From contig CAJXGN010000016.1 in the NCBI GenBank assembly GCA_913053875.1, positions 1 through 62,538 of the forward strand: DNA of 62,538 nucleotides. Reading direction: 5' to 3'. The notes under the pieces were generated by a model. It searched no databases, was not told the DNA's origin, and was given only the letters and a program-made list of their open reading frames with translations. Positions 52,140 to 60,386 of this stretch are shown piece by piece; within the stretch, counting starts at the first letter, position 1; the number at the start of each line of letters is the position of its first letter. The translations under genes and the position numbers were made by a program. Origin of the DNA: an uncultured Agromyces sp. (GTDB taxonomy: Bacteria; Actinomycetota; Actinomycetes; Actinomycetales; Microbacteriaceae).

Positions 52140-52904
52140 TCACGTGCCCGGCGGCCGATACCCCAGCGCCGCCGAGATGCCTCGCGCGGCGATGCGCACG
52201 CCGAGCGCGAACTGCGGCTCGCCCAGCCGCTCGACGTGGGCGATGATCGACACCGCCGCGACCACCTCGCCCGTCGCGTCGCGCACCGGCGCCGCTACCG
52301 AGAACGCGCCGCGCGTCAGCGCCTGCACGCTCGTGGCGATGCCGGTGCCGCGCACCTCGGCGAGCCGGCGGCGCAGCTCGGGCTCCTCGGTGATCGTGTT
52401 CGGCAGGAACCGCGTGAGGCCTGCCGCGACCACGTCGTCGTACACCTCGCCCGGCGCGTGCGCGAGCAGCGCGAGGCCGACGCCCGTGGCGTGCAGCGGC
52501 AGCACCGTGCCGACGTCGGAGACCATCGCGACCGCGTGCTCGCCGCTGCGCCGTTCGAGGTAGACGACCCCGAGCCCGTCGCGCACGGCGAGGTGCACGT
52601 GCTCGCCGGTCGCGTCGAGGAGGTCCTCGAGGTACGGCATGGCGGCGTTGCGCAGTCGCATCGCGGTCGGCTGCCGCACGCCGAGGCGCCAGAGCCGCAT
52701 GCCCACCCGATAGCGCCCGTCGTCGGCGCGCACGAGCCCGCCCCACTCGGCCCACTGGCCGACCAGGCGGTGCGTGGTCGACAGCGGCAGCCTCGCGCGC
52801 CGGGCAATGTCGGTGAGCGTCAGCTCCTCGCCGCCCGCGAACGCGTCGGCGATCGCGAAGAGCTTCTCGGCGACCGACCGGTCGCCCCTGCCGCCTCCCG
52901 ACAT
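52140..52904 (-). CDS. pcaR: IclR-family regulator of the pca operon
   Basis: A 254-residue IclR protein: N-terminal winged helix (LTLTDIARRARLPLSTTHRLV, about 28-48) and a GAF-like effector domain (about 80-250, LHATGVGLALLAHAP). Family members PcaR/PcaU control protocatechuate genes in response to beta-ketoadipate or protocatechuate. It lies directly upstream of pcaH on the same strand, with the operator between. TAGAGT lies six bases before ATG 52904, indicating a leaderless mRNA. The symbol is by context. Confidence 0.85.
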   Translation of the reverse strand: MSGGGRGDRSVAEKLFAIADAFAGGEELTLTDIARRARLPLSTTHRLVGQWAEWGGLVRADDGRYRVGMRLWRLGVRQPTAMRLRNAAMPYLEDLLDATGEHVHLAVRDGLGVVYLERRSGEHAVAMVSDVGTVLPLHATGVGLALLAHAPGEVYDDVVAAGLTRFLPNTITEEPELRRRLAEVRGTGIATSVQALTRGAFSVAAPVRDATGEVVAAVSIIAHVERLGEPQFALGVRIAARGISAALGYRPPGT

Positions 52905-52946
52905 GCGCTCACTCTATCCAGCCCCGACACGCCGAACCCCTCCGCC

Positions 52947-53001
52947 GAGTCGTCATGAGGTGCCGCTTCGGGTGCCGGGATTCCGGCACTTCGTGACGAC
53001 T
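52947..53001. repeat. palindromic repeat family AGTCGTCA, copy 2
   Basis: Outer arms GAGTCGTCATGAG and TTCGTGACGACT, with an inner hairpin GTGCCGGGATTCCGGCAC (52972-52989). The right half matches, reversed, the left half of the element at 6109-6166. Here it is in a divergent spacer (pcaR and sulfatase). Confidence 0.7.
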
Positions 53002-53124
53002 GGGCAGAGCGAAACAAGAACGCAATTTGGTTTTCACAGCCCTACCGGTCACACTTGTCCGGTCCCCCGACCCCCGCGGCGCGCACCCCCGACTCGCGCG
53101 CTGACGCCCGAAAGGCCGACTTCA

Positions 53125-54735
53125 ATGGCGAACGACCAGCCCGCCGACCCCGCGTCGACACCCGAGCCCGACGCGACCGGCTCCTCGAAGAAGCCCAAGA
53201 AGCGCCTCGGCCGGCGCATCCTGAAGGCCACCGCACTCGTACTCGCGCTCCCCGCCATGCTCCTGGTCGCGGGCCTCGGCTACGTGGTCTTCGAGCTCCT
53301 CACGAACCGGCCCGACGACTCGCCCGAGCACGAGGCGCGCAAGGAGGAGTACGTCAACCGGCTGAGCGCGACGCCGGTCTCGGGCGATGCCCCGAACGTG
53401 CTGCTCGTCTACTACGACGACATGGGGTACGGCGACCTCGGCTTCATGGGCGAGACCCCCATCGAGACGCCGAACCTCGACGCCCTCGCCGAAGCCGGCG
53501 TGGTCATGACGAACTACCACGCGCCATCGGCCGTGTGCACGCCGTCGCGCGCCGCACTGCTGACCGGCCGCCTCGCACCCCGCGCCGACGTCCCCGACGT
53601 GCTCTTCCCCACCGAGGGCGTGAGCAACGTCATCAACACGGTCTCGGGCACCTTCGGGCTGACCCAGGCCGAGATCACGATCCCCGACGTGCTCGGCGCC
53701 GCCGGCTACGAGACCGGAATGATCGGCAAGTGGCACATCGGCGACACCGAGGGGTCGCTGCCGAACGACTTCGGGTTCGACTCGTTCCTCGGCTCGCGGT
53801 ACTCCAACGACATCTCGCCGTTCAAGATCTACCAGGACGACGAGGTGCTGATCGAGACGGTCGACCAGACCGAGCTCGACGAGCTGTACACCGACACCGC
53901 CGTCGAGTTCATCGGCGACGCCGCCGAGACCGAGGAGCCGTTCTTCCTCTACTTCGCGCACAACTTCCCGCACGAGCCGCTGTTCACGGCGGAGGAGAAC
54001 GAGGGGCGCTCGGACGCCGGCCTCTACGGCGACGTCGTGGAGACGCTCGACGACGGCATCGGCCGCATCGTCGACGAACTCGAGGCGACGGACCAGCTCG
54101 ACAACACGATCATCCTGGTCACGAGCGACAACGGCCCGTGGTTCGAGGGCGACTCGGGCGACCACCGCGGGCGCAAGGGATCGATCTCCGAGGGCGGCAT
54201 GCGCGTGCCGTTCCTCATGCACTGGCCCGACGGCCTCGACGGCGGGCGCACGCTCGACACGATGGCGATGGGCACCGACGTGCTGCCGACGCTGCTCGAC
54301 CTGCTCGACCTGCCCGAGCCCACCGACCGGGCGCTCGACGGCACGAGCATGGCCGACGTGCTCGCGGGCACCGGCGAGACGGTCAGCGACCACTACTACT
54401 TCTACTCGAGTCGGAACCTGCTCGCGGTGAGCGACGGCCGCTTCAAGTACTACCCCGAGCAGCCGTACCTCTACACGATCAGCGGCACGTCCTTCGCCAC
54501 GCCGTACTCGCAGGGCCCCTGGCTGTTCGACCTCGAGTCCGACTCGAGCGAGTCGTACAACGTGCTCGACAAGTACCCCGAGGTCGTCGCCGACCTCGCC
54601 GCCGAACTCGAGCGTCGCAACGCCGAGATGGACGAGAACCCGCGCGGCTGGCTCGAGACGAGCAGCGCCGCGGGCTTACCTCAGCGGGCGGCGCCGACCC
54701 AGCCGACGACCACGTCGCCGATCATCGCGCGGTAG
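53125..54735 (+). CDS. membrane-anchored type I sulfatase
   Basis: A 536-residue sulfatase with a Pro/Lys-rich head, a membrane anchor (about 34-58) and the alkaline-phosphatase-like catalytic domain outside. Metal and active-site motifs are VYYDDMGYGDLG, the formylglycine signature CTPSR (Cys138, later changed to formylglycine), GKWHIG and TSDNGPW. It removes sulfate esters from an unknown substrate. The matching maturase is not in the window. The 3' end overlaps the convergent TetR gene by 55 bp, and no CGGATGCC motif occurs in the gene. Confidence 0.88.
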   Translation: MANDQPADPASTPEPDATGSSKKPKKRLGRRILKATALVLALPAMLLVAGLGYVVFELLTNRPDDSPEHEARKEEYVNRLSATPVSGDAPNVLLVYYDDMGYGDLGFMGETPIETPNLDALAEAGVVMTNYHAPSAVCTPSRAALLTGRLAPRADVPDVLFPTEGVSNVINTVSGTFGLTQAEITIPDVLGAAGYETGMIGKWHIGDTEGSLPNDFGFDSFLGSRYSNDISPFKIYQDDEVLIETVDQTELDELYTDTAVEFIGDAAETEEPFFLYFAHNFPHEPLFTAEENEGRSDAGLYGDVVETLDDGIGRIVDELEATDQLDNTIILVTSDNGPWFEGDSGDHRGRKGSISEGGMRVPFLMHWPDGLDGGRTLDTMAMGTDVLPTLLDLLDLPEPTDRALDGTSMADVLAGTGETVSDHYYFYSSRNLLAVSDGRFKYYPEQPYLYTISGTSFATPYSQGPWLFDLESDSSESYNVLDKYPEVVADLAAELERRNAEMDENPRGWLETSSAAGLPQRAAPTQPTTTSPIIAR

Positions 54736-55322
54736 TGGTCGCGGCGGTCGGCCGCGAGCAGGTCGCGGTCGAACAGGTAGCCGAACGTGTACTGGTTGGC
54801 GACCTGGAAGAAGCAGTACGAGCTGATCACGAGGTGCACGTCGAGCGCGTCGACGTCGTCGCGCAGGCTGCCGTCGGCGCGGCCGCGCTCGAGCACGCCG
54901 TCGAGTATGCCGAGCGCGGGCTGGTTGAGCTCGCGCAGCGAGTCGAGGCGGCGGATGAAATTGCCGCGGTGGATGTTCTCGATCGACACCAGGCGGATGA
55001 AGTCGGTGTGCGCGAGGTGGTGGTCGTAGGTGAGCTCGGCGAGCCGGCGCAGCGCCTCGACCGGCTCCAGGTCGCCGACGTGCAGGGCCTGCTCGGCCTC
55101 GCGGATGCTGCGGTAGGCGCGCTCGAGCACGGCCATGTACAGCTGTTCCTTGCCGCCGAAGTAGTAGTAGATCATGCGCTTCGTCGTGCGGGTGCGCTCG
55201 GCGATCTCGTCGACGCGCGTGCCCGAGAAGCCCGACTCGGCAAAGGCCTCCGTGGCGACCGTGAGGAGGTCCTCGCGCGTGCGCTCGGGATCGCGCTGGC
55301 GGACCACCGGTTGTTCGCTCAC
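54681..55322 (-). CDS. TetR-family regulator beside the shikimate TRAP genes
   Basis: A 213-residue TetR protein: LLTVATEAFAESGFSGTRVDEIAERTRTTKRMIYYYFGGKEQLY forms the DNA-binding domain (about 19-62). TAGGGT lies six bases before the GTG start at 55322, so it probably has its own leaderless promoter although it follows the phosphotriesterase-family gene by 70 bp. Control of the TRAP/catabolic genes is an inference from position. Confidence 0.87.
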   Translation of the reverse strand: MSEQPVVRQRDPERTREDLLTVATEAFAESGFSGTRVDEIAERTRTTKRMIYYYFGGKEQLYMAVLERAYRSIREAEQALHVGDLEPVEALRRLAELTYDHHLAHTDFIRLVSIENIHRGNFIRRLDSLRELNQPALGILDGVLERGRADGSLRDDVDALDVHLVISSYCFFQVANQYTFGYLFDRDLLAADRRDHYRAMIGDVVVGWVGAAR

Positions 55323-55392
55323 GATCCCACCCTAGTTCTCGGGGGGACTGCCGCCCGGGAGCGACAGGGCCGACAGATCGGATGCCACGGAC

Positions 55393-56364
55393 TCACGCCC
55401 CCGCGAGCACGCGCCGCGGGTTCTCGACGAGCAGCTGCTCGATCGTCGCCTCGTCGACGCCCGCGTCGCGGAGCCGTGGCAGGATGCCCGTGAAGAGGTG
55501 CTCCATGTGCCAGTCGGGCGCGTGCGCGGCGCGCCACGACGGCGGGGTCACGCGGCTGAAGAACGCGGCGTCGTGCGAGAGCACGATGCGCCCGGCGTAC
55601 CCGAGCTCGAGCAGCGCGAGCAGCATCCGCACGCGGTCGTCATCGGATGCCACGTGCGCCATGCCGAACCGGTCGAAGCCCAGGTACGAGCCGGCGTCGG
55701 CCAGCTCGCGCAGGGAGTCGAGGTCGGTCGAGTCGCCGCTGTGGCCGATCACGACCCGGTCGAGGGGCACGCCCAGCTCGCGGAGCATCCGCTGCTGTTC
55801 GCGCCCCCCGCCCGACGAGGCGTGCGAGTGCGTCGTGATCGGCACGCCCGTGCGCAGGTGCGCCGCGGCCGCCGCCTCCCACACGCGCCGCACGTCGGGC
55901 GTGAACCCCTCGACATCGGTGACGACCTTGAGCATGCCGGCGCGGATGCCGGTGCCTGCGATGCCCCGCTCGATGTCGCCGATGAACAGCCGCTCGAGCG
56001 GGTCGGGCCCGTCGACCATGCGCCCCGGCCCGTGCAGGCGGATCGCGTGCGGCAGCACGTCCGCCGTGTAATACCCGGTGGCGACGACGATCTCGACCGG
56101 GGCCCGCTCGGCCACGCGCCGCACGCGTGCGACGTCGCGGCCGAGCCCGGGCACCGTGAGGTCGACGACGGTCCGCACGCCGAGCGCGTGGAGGCGCTCG
56201 AGTCCGGTCACGGCCCGCTCCACCGCGTCCTGCTCGTCCCACTCGGGGTGCGGCAGGTTCAGGTCGAGCTCCTGGTGCACCACGAACAGGTGCTCGTGGA
56301 TCAGGGTCGTGCCGAGGCGTTCCGACTGCACCCCGCCCGTGCAGGTCGGAACCGTGCGGACCAT
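55393..56364 (-). CDS. phosphotriesterase-family amidohydrolase
   Basis: A 323-residue TIM barrel with binuclear-metal ligands His23 and His25 (IHEHLF), Lys146 (MLKVVTD), His179/His181 (THSHAS), His208 (IGHSGD) and Asp265 (SHDAAF). Family members include phosphotriesterases, lactonases and resiniferatoxin-binding-like proteins; lactonase action is common. It lies in the TRAP/shikimate operon, 27 bp after the binding protein, so hydrolysis of an ester or lactone of quinate or shikimate is possible but unproven. Confidence 0.82.
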   Translation of the reverse strand: MVRTVPTCTGGVQSERLGTTLIHEHLFVVHQELDLNLPHPEWDEQDAVERAVTGLERLHALGVRTVVDLTVPGLGRDVARVRRVAERAPVEIVVATGYYTADVLPHAIRLHGPGRMVDGPDPLERLFIGDIERGIAGTGIRAGMLKVVTDVEGFTPDVRRVWEAAAAAHLRTGVPITTHSHASSGGGREQQRMLRELGVPLDRVVIGHSGDSTDLDSLRELADAGSYLGFDRFGMAHVASDDDRVRMLLALLELGYAGRIVLSHDAAFFSRVTPPSWRAAHAPDWHMEHLFTGILPRLRDAGVDEATIEQLLVENPRRVLAGA

Positions 56365-56391
56365 CTCGTCGTCAGTCGATACAGCGTCCGA

Positions 56392-57432
56392 TCACTCGGC
56401 GGTCGCGCGGATCGCCTCGAACACCGCGAGCGACTCGCCCTCGAAGTTCTCGAGGAAGAACTCGACCGCGGGGCCCTGGAAGGCCTCGACGTCGACGTCC
56501 TCGATGACCTCCCAGTCATCGCCGTTGCGCCACTCGTCGAGCACGACCTCCTCGTCCTCGGCGACGCAGGCCGTCACCTCGGTGACCGCGGTCTCGACCG
56601 CGGCGGTCAGCGCGTCCTGCTGCTCGGTGCTCAGCTCGTCGTAGATCGGGCTCATCACGACGAGGTTCGTGTTGAGCTGGTGCTCCGACAGGCTGACGTA
56701 GTCCTGCACCTCCTGGAAGTTCTGGGCGACGATGTTGGTGATCGGGTTCTCCTGCCCGTCGACCGTGCCCTGCTGCAGCGCCAGGTAGAGCTCCTCGTAC
56801 GCGACCTCGGTGGCGTCGGCACCGAGTGCCTGCGCGTTGAGCAGGTACTGCGGCGAACCCGGGAAGCGCATGCGCACGCCGTCGAGGTCCTCCGGGGTGC
56901 GGATCGGCACGTTCGCGGTGAAGAGCCGCGCGCCGGCCGACCATGCGCCGAGCGTCTGCACGCCCGAGGCCTCCTTGAAGCCCTCGACGAGCACGGCTGA
57001 GTCGTCGCTCGCCATGAAGGCCGCGAGGTGGTCGGGCCCGTCGAACACGTAGGCCGCGTCCATCACGCTGATCGGCTCGTACACGGCACCGAGCGCCGAG
57101 GCGCCCTGGATGTCCATGTCGATGTCGCCGGATGCCACGGAGGCGATGCGGTCGGCGTCGCCGCCGAGCTGGCTCGCCGGGAAGATCTCGATCGTGAGAC
57201 CCACGTCGGCCGCCTCGACCTCGTCGGCGATCACCTGCGCCCCGCAGCGATGCTGGGGCTGGTCCTCGGTGTAGCTGTGGGCCAGGGTGAGCTCGATCGT
57301 CTCCATCTCACCCGACTCGTCGCCGGTGTCGGTTCCGCCATCGGAACCGCTCGAGCAAGCCGCCAGCAGGAACAGTGCCGGCGCCGCTGCCAGAGCGATC
57401 CACGTCGTTCGCTTGGTGCGTCGTGCAATCAC
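56392..57432 (-). CDS. TRAP transporter substrate-binding protein (DctP type)
   Basis: A 346-residue solute-binding lipoprotein: signal peptide with lipobox LLAAC (about 22-26), then a DctP fold with the carboxylate-binding Arg in VRMRFPGSPQYLL (about 200) and GQENPITNIV (about 230). TRAP binding proteins capture organic acids. In this cluster the ligand is probably shikimate, quinate or a related acid. GTG 57432 with GAGAGGA upstream. An insertion-free length fits the family. Confidence 0.88.
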   Translation of the reverse strand: MIARRTKRTTWIALAAAPALFLLAACSSGSDGGTDTGDESGEMETIELTLAHSYTEDQPQHRCGAQVIADEVEAADVGLTIEIFPASQLGGDADRIASVASGDIDMDIQGASALGAVYEPISVMDAAYVFDGPDHLAAFMASDDSAVLVEGFKEASGVQTLGAWSAGARLFTANVPIRTPEDLDGVRMRFPGSPQYLLNAQALGADATEVAYEELYLALQQGTVDGQENPITNIVAQNFQEVQDYVSLSEHQLNTNLVVMSPIYDELSTEQQDALTAAVETAVTEVTACVAEDEEVVLDEWRNGDDWEVIEDVDVEAFQGPAVEFFLENFEGESLAVFEAIRATAE

Positions 57433-57445
57433 GGTTGCATTCCTC

Positions 57446-58363
57446 TCATCGGTGCCATGGTGGTGGGGTCCCGCTCGCCTCGACGGCGACCAGGTCTGTG
57501 AGGTCCGCGAGCATGGCCTCGCGGTCCGCAGGTTCTCCGGTGAAGATCTCGAAGGCGTCGGCCGCCTGGTGCATCGCCATGCCGAGGCCCGACATGACGC
57601 GGCATCCGCGGTCGCGTGCGGCGACGAGCAGCTCGGTCTCGACGGGCCGGTAGACGACGTCGGCGACGAACGCGCCGCCCGGAACCAGGCCCACGTCGAA
57701 CGCGGCGCCGGGGTGCGCGGCCATGCCGAACGGGGTCGCGTTGACCACGCCGTCGGCGCCGGGGAGCACATCTGCCAGGGCGTCGGGGCCGATGGCGCGC
57801 ACGCGCCCGGTCGAGGCCTCGGCGACGGATGCCGCGAGGGCGGCCGCCCGCCCCGCGGCCGCGTCGGCGATGACCAGTTCGCCCACGTCGCGCGCGGCCA
57901 GCGCGCTGGCGACCGCGGCACCGGCCCCGCCGGCGCCCACGAGCACGACGAGGTCGCGGCCGGCGTCGCCGAGCGTGTCGTCGAAGGCGGCGCCGAACCC
58001 CGTGACATCCGTGTTGTGCCCGATCATGCGGTCGCCGTCGAAGACGACCGTGTTGACGGCGCCGACGGTCTGCGCGGTGGGGGCGAGTTCGTCGAGCAGC
58101 GGCAGCACCGTCTGCTTCACGGGGTGGGTGACGTTCAGGCCGTCGAAGCCGAGGCGCCGGGCGTCGGCCAGGAGCCGCCCGACGTACTCCTCGGTGCTCT
58201 CGCCGGGTGCGAGGTCGATCGTCCGGTACACGTAGTGCATGCCGTGGCGGGCGCCCTCGAGCTCGTGCATCGGCGGGGTCAGCGACGGGGTGACCCCCTC
58301 GCCGATCAGCCCGATCAGCACGGCCCGCCGCAGCGGTACCTCGGGCAGCGCATCGATCGTCAC
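57446..58363 (-). CDS. aroE: quinate/shikimate dehydrogenase (AroE-type)
   Basis: A 305-residue shikimate dehydrogenase-family enzyme: GLIGEGVTPSLTPPMHELEG at the substrate site (Thr in place of the usual second Ser), NVTHPVKQ with catalytic Lys83, NTDVTGF, and nucleotide motif GAGGAGAAVA. The GLIGEG...TP pattern recalls the Corynebacterium catabolic quinate/shikimate enzyme and not biosynthetic AroE. It would oxidise shikimate or quinate with NAD(P). GTG 58363 overlaps the permease stop. The TRAP operon context supports a catabolic role. Confidence 0.85.
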   Translation of the reverse strand: MTIDALPEVPLRRAVLIGLIGEGVTPSLTPPMHELEGARHGMHYVYRTIDLAPGESTEEYVGRLLADARRLGFDGLNVTHPVKQTVLPLLDELAPTAQTVGAVNTVVFDGDRMIGHNTDVTGFGAAFDDTLGDAGRDLVVLVGAGGAGAAVASALAARDVGELVIADAAAGRAAALAASVAEASTGRVRAIGPDALADVLPGADGVVNATPFGMAAHPGAAFDVGLVPGGAFVADVVYRPVETELLVAARDRGCRVMSGLGMAMHQAADAFEIFTGEPADREAMLADLTDLVAVEASGTPPPWHR

Positions 58364-59634
58364 AGGCCCAGCACCCCCGGCAGCCACATCACCCAGTCGG
58401 GCACGAGGATCAGCAGCAGCATGATCGCGAGCGACGGGATGAGGAACGGCAACGAGCCGCGGAACACCTCGCCGACGCGCGTCTTCGAGACCGATGCGGT
58501 CACGAACAGCACGGTGCCGACGGGCGGCGTGAGCAGGCCCACCATGAGCGAGACGATCATGAGCACGCCCGCGGCGATCGGGTCGATGCCGTAGTCGCGC
58601 ACGAGCGGCAGCAGGATCGGCACGACGAGCACGAGGATCGCGGTCGCGTCGATCACGGTGCCGAGGATCAGCATGAGGATCGCGATGAGCAGCAGGAACA
58701 CCGTCGGGTTGTCGGTGATGCCGAGGAAGAACTCCGCGAGCAGCTGCGGCAGGCGCTCGATCGCGAGGATGTAGCCGAGCAACGACGCGGAGGCGACGAT
58801 CAGCATGATGCCCGCGGTCGTGAGCACCGCGTCCTTCACGGCCTCGAAGAAGCCGCGCCAGCTGAGCGAGCGCTGCACGATGCCGACGATGATGATGTAC
58901 ACGACGCCGACCGCGGCCGCCTCGGTCGGGGTGAAGATGCCGCCGAGGATGCCGCCCAGGATGATGATGGGCGAGATCAGAGGCAGCACCACGCCCTTGA
59001 GCGACGCGACGAACTCGGCGCGGTCGAACTCGCCGCGGGTGATCTTCGGGTTGCGCCGCACGAGCACCCAGACGACGACGCAGAGGCCCGCCGCCATGAG
59101 CAGGGCTGGTATGACGGATGCCGCGAAGAGCGCGCCCGTCGACACCGCGGCGAGTCCCGCGAAGATGACCGCCGGGATGCTCGGGGGCATGATCGGCGCG
59201 ATAAGCGACGAGGACCCGGAGAGGCCGGTCGCGAACCGGCGGCTGTAGCCGTTGCGCAGCATCGCGGGGATCTGCACTTTGCCGAGCGCGGCCGCATCGG
59301 CGACGGCCGACCCGCTCATCCAGGAGAACCCGACGCTCACGCCGACGGCCACGTAGCCGAGGTTGCCGCGCAGGCGTGCGAGCAGCGCGAGCGCGAACCG
59401 GAAGAGCCGGTCGGCGATGCCCGCGTGGTTGGCGAGCGCGCCGAGGAAGACGAACAGGGGCACGGCGAGCAGGGGGAAGCTGGCTGCGGCGTTGGTGACC
59501 TGACGGAGGGCGAACCCGGTGGACTGCCCCTCGATGGCCAGGTAGACGAGGGCCGGGCCGAGGAAGGCGAACGCGACGGGCACCCGCAGCACCAGCAGCA
59601 GGGCGATGGCGAGGCCGAGGAGCGCGAGCGTCAT
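58360..59634 (-). CDS. TRAP transporter large permease (DctM type)
   Basis: A 424-residue membrane protein with about twelve helices and family marks VPLFVFLGALANHAGIADRLF, GSAVADAAALG, PPSIPAVIFAG, GIFTPTEAAAVGVVY and VGLLTPPVG. It is the ion-coupled transport channel. It overlaps both the small permease (ATGA) and the dehydrogenase (GTGA). Confidence 0.92.
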   Translation of the reverse strand: MTLALLGLAIALLLVLRVPVAFAFLGPALVYLAIEGQSTGFALRQVTNAAASFPLLAVPLFVFLGALANHAGIADRLFRFALALLARLRGNLGYVAVGVSVGFSWMSGSAVADAAALGKVQIPAMLRNGYSRRFATGLSGSSSLIAPIMPPSIPAVIFAGLAAVSTGALFAASVIPALLMAAGLCVVVWVLVRRNPKITRGEFDRAEFVASLKGVVLPLISPIIILGGILGGIFTPTEAAAVGVVYIIIVGIVQRSLSWRGFFEAVKDAVLTTAGIMLIVASASLLGYILAIERLPQLLAEFFLGITDNPTVFLLLIAILMLILGTVIDATAILVLVVPILLPLVRDYGIDPIAAGVLMIVSLMVGLLTPPVGTVLFVTASVSKTRVGEVFRGSLPFLIPSLAIMLLLILVPDWVMWLPGVLGL

Positions 59635-60215
59635 GCGGTCGCCTCCTGCTCGCCGTTGCCAGCCGACCGGTCGGCCTCGGCGCCGTCAGCGGACGCGTCG
59701 GTGCTGATGACCGGGCCGTTCACGGCCACGTCGATCGCGGCGATGGTCGCGCGGATGGCGGTGCTCGCCGCGCCGATGAGCACGGGCACGTAGACCCACG
59801 ACATGGGCATGCGCAGCACGGGCGACTTGATGATGCCCTGCGTCTCGATGAGCGCCCACGCCTCGAGCGTGAGGCCCACGCCGGTCGCGGCGACGACGAG
59901 CATCGCGAACACCTGCACGACACGCACGAGCATCTTGTTGCGGGCGACGTCGACGACCTCGAGCGCGATGTGGCCGCGGCTCGTGACGAGCAGGCCCGCC
60001 GCCGAGAACGTGAGCCACACGAGCGAGAACCGGGCGAGCTCGCCGGTCCACGGGAACCCCTCGATCGGCAGGTACCGTTGCAGCGCCTGGAGGAAGACGA
60101 AGGCGAGGATCGCCAGCAGCGCGACCGACCCGATCGCGAGTTCTGCGAAGAAGACGATCCTCGAGATGCGCCGCAGCACGGGCACCCTGCCCTGCGGTCG
60201 TTCAGGTTCGGTCAC
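59631..60215 (-). CDS. TRAP transporter small permease (DctQ type)
   Basis: A 194-residue four-helix protein: GFPWTGELARFSLVWLTFSAAGLL (about 48-71) is the DctQ signature region. The C-terminal tail is Asp/Ala/Glu-rich. First gene of the TRAP operon, divergent from the dehydroshikimate dehydratase over a 171-bp regulatory spacer. Confidence 0.9.
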   Translation of the reverse strand: MTEPERPQGRVPVLRRISRIVFFAELAIGSVALLAILAFVFLQALQRYLPIEGFPWTGELARFSLVWLTFSAAGLLVTSRGHIALEVVDVARNKMLVRVVQVFAMLVVAATGVGLTLEAWALIETQGIIKSPVLRMPMSWVYVPVLIGAASTAIRATIAAIDVAVNGPVISTDASADGAEADRSAGNGEQEATA

Positions 60216-60241
60216 GAAACACCCTTGTCCGTTCCGGCGGT

Positions 60242-60259
60242 CGAGGCGTCAGCGCCTCG
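60242..60259. promoter_or_regulatory. short hairpin in the TRAP/QsuB spacer
   Basis: CGAGGCG-TCAG-CGCCTCG, seven-base arms, just upstream of the TRAP operon. It may be an operator or part of the leader. Confidence 0.4.
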
Positions 60260-60361
60260 GGCCGTAGTTATACGTACCGGTTATTACATTACGCACCGCG
60301 CGAAGTCGATCTCCAGCCCGGAAGGTCTCGATCCGGTCTCGGAACTCGCCCTGCCCACGGT

Positions 60362-60379
60362 ATGTACGAACTGGTACAT
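60362..60379. promoter_or_regulatory. operator dyad at the qsuB promoter
   Basis: ATGTAC-GAACTG-GTACAT, perfect six-base arms, overlapping the TACATT -10 box (60375-60380) six bases before the qsuB ATG. A related sequence, TACCGGTTATTACATTAC, lies at about 60275-60291 on the TRAP side. The shared TACATTAC suggests one regulator acting on both promoters. Confidence 0.6.
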
Positions 60380-60386
60380 TACATGC

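Noticed and set aside
57446..58363. Biosynthetic AroE
   Set aside because: The GLIGEG...TP substrate region and the TRAP/QsuB surroundings favour the catabolic quinate/shikimate enzyme; biosynthetic use cannot be excluded.
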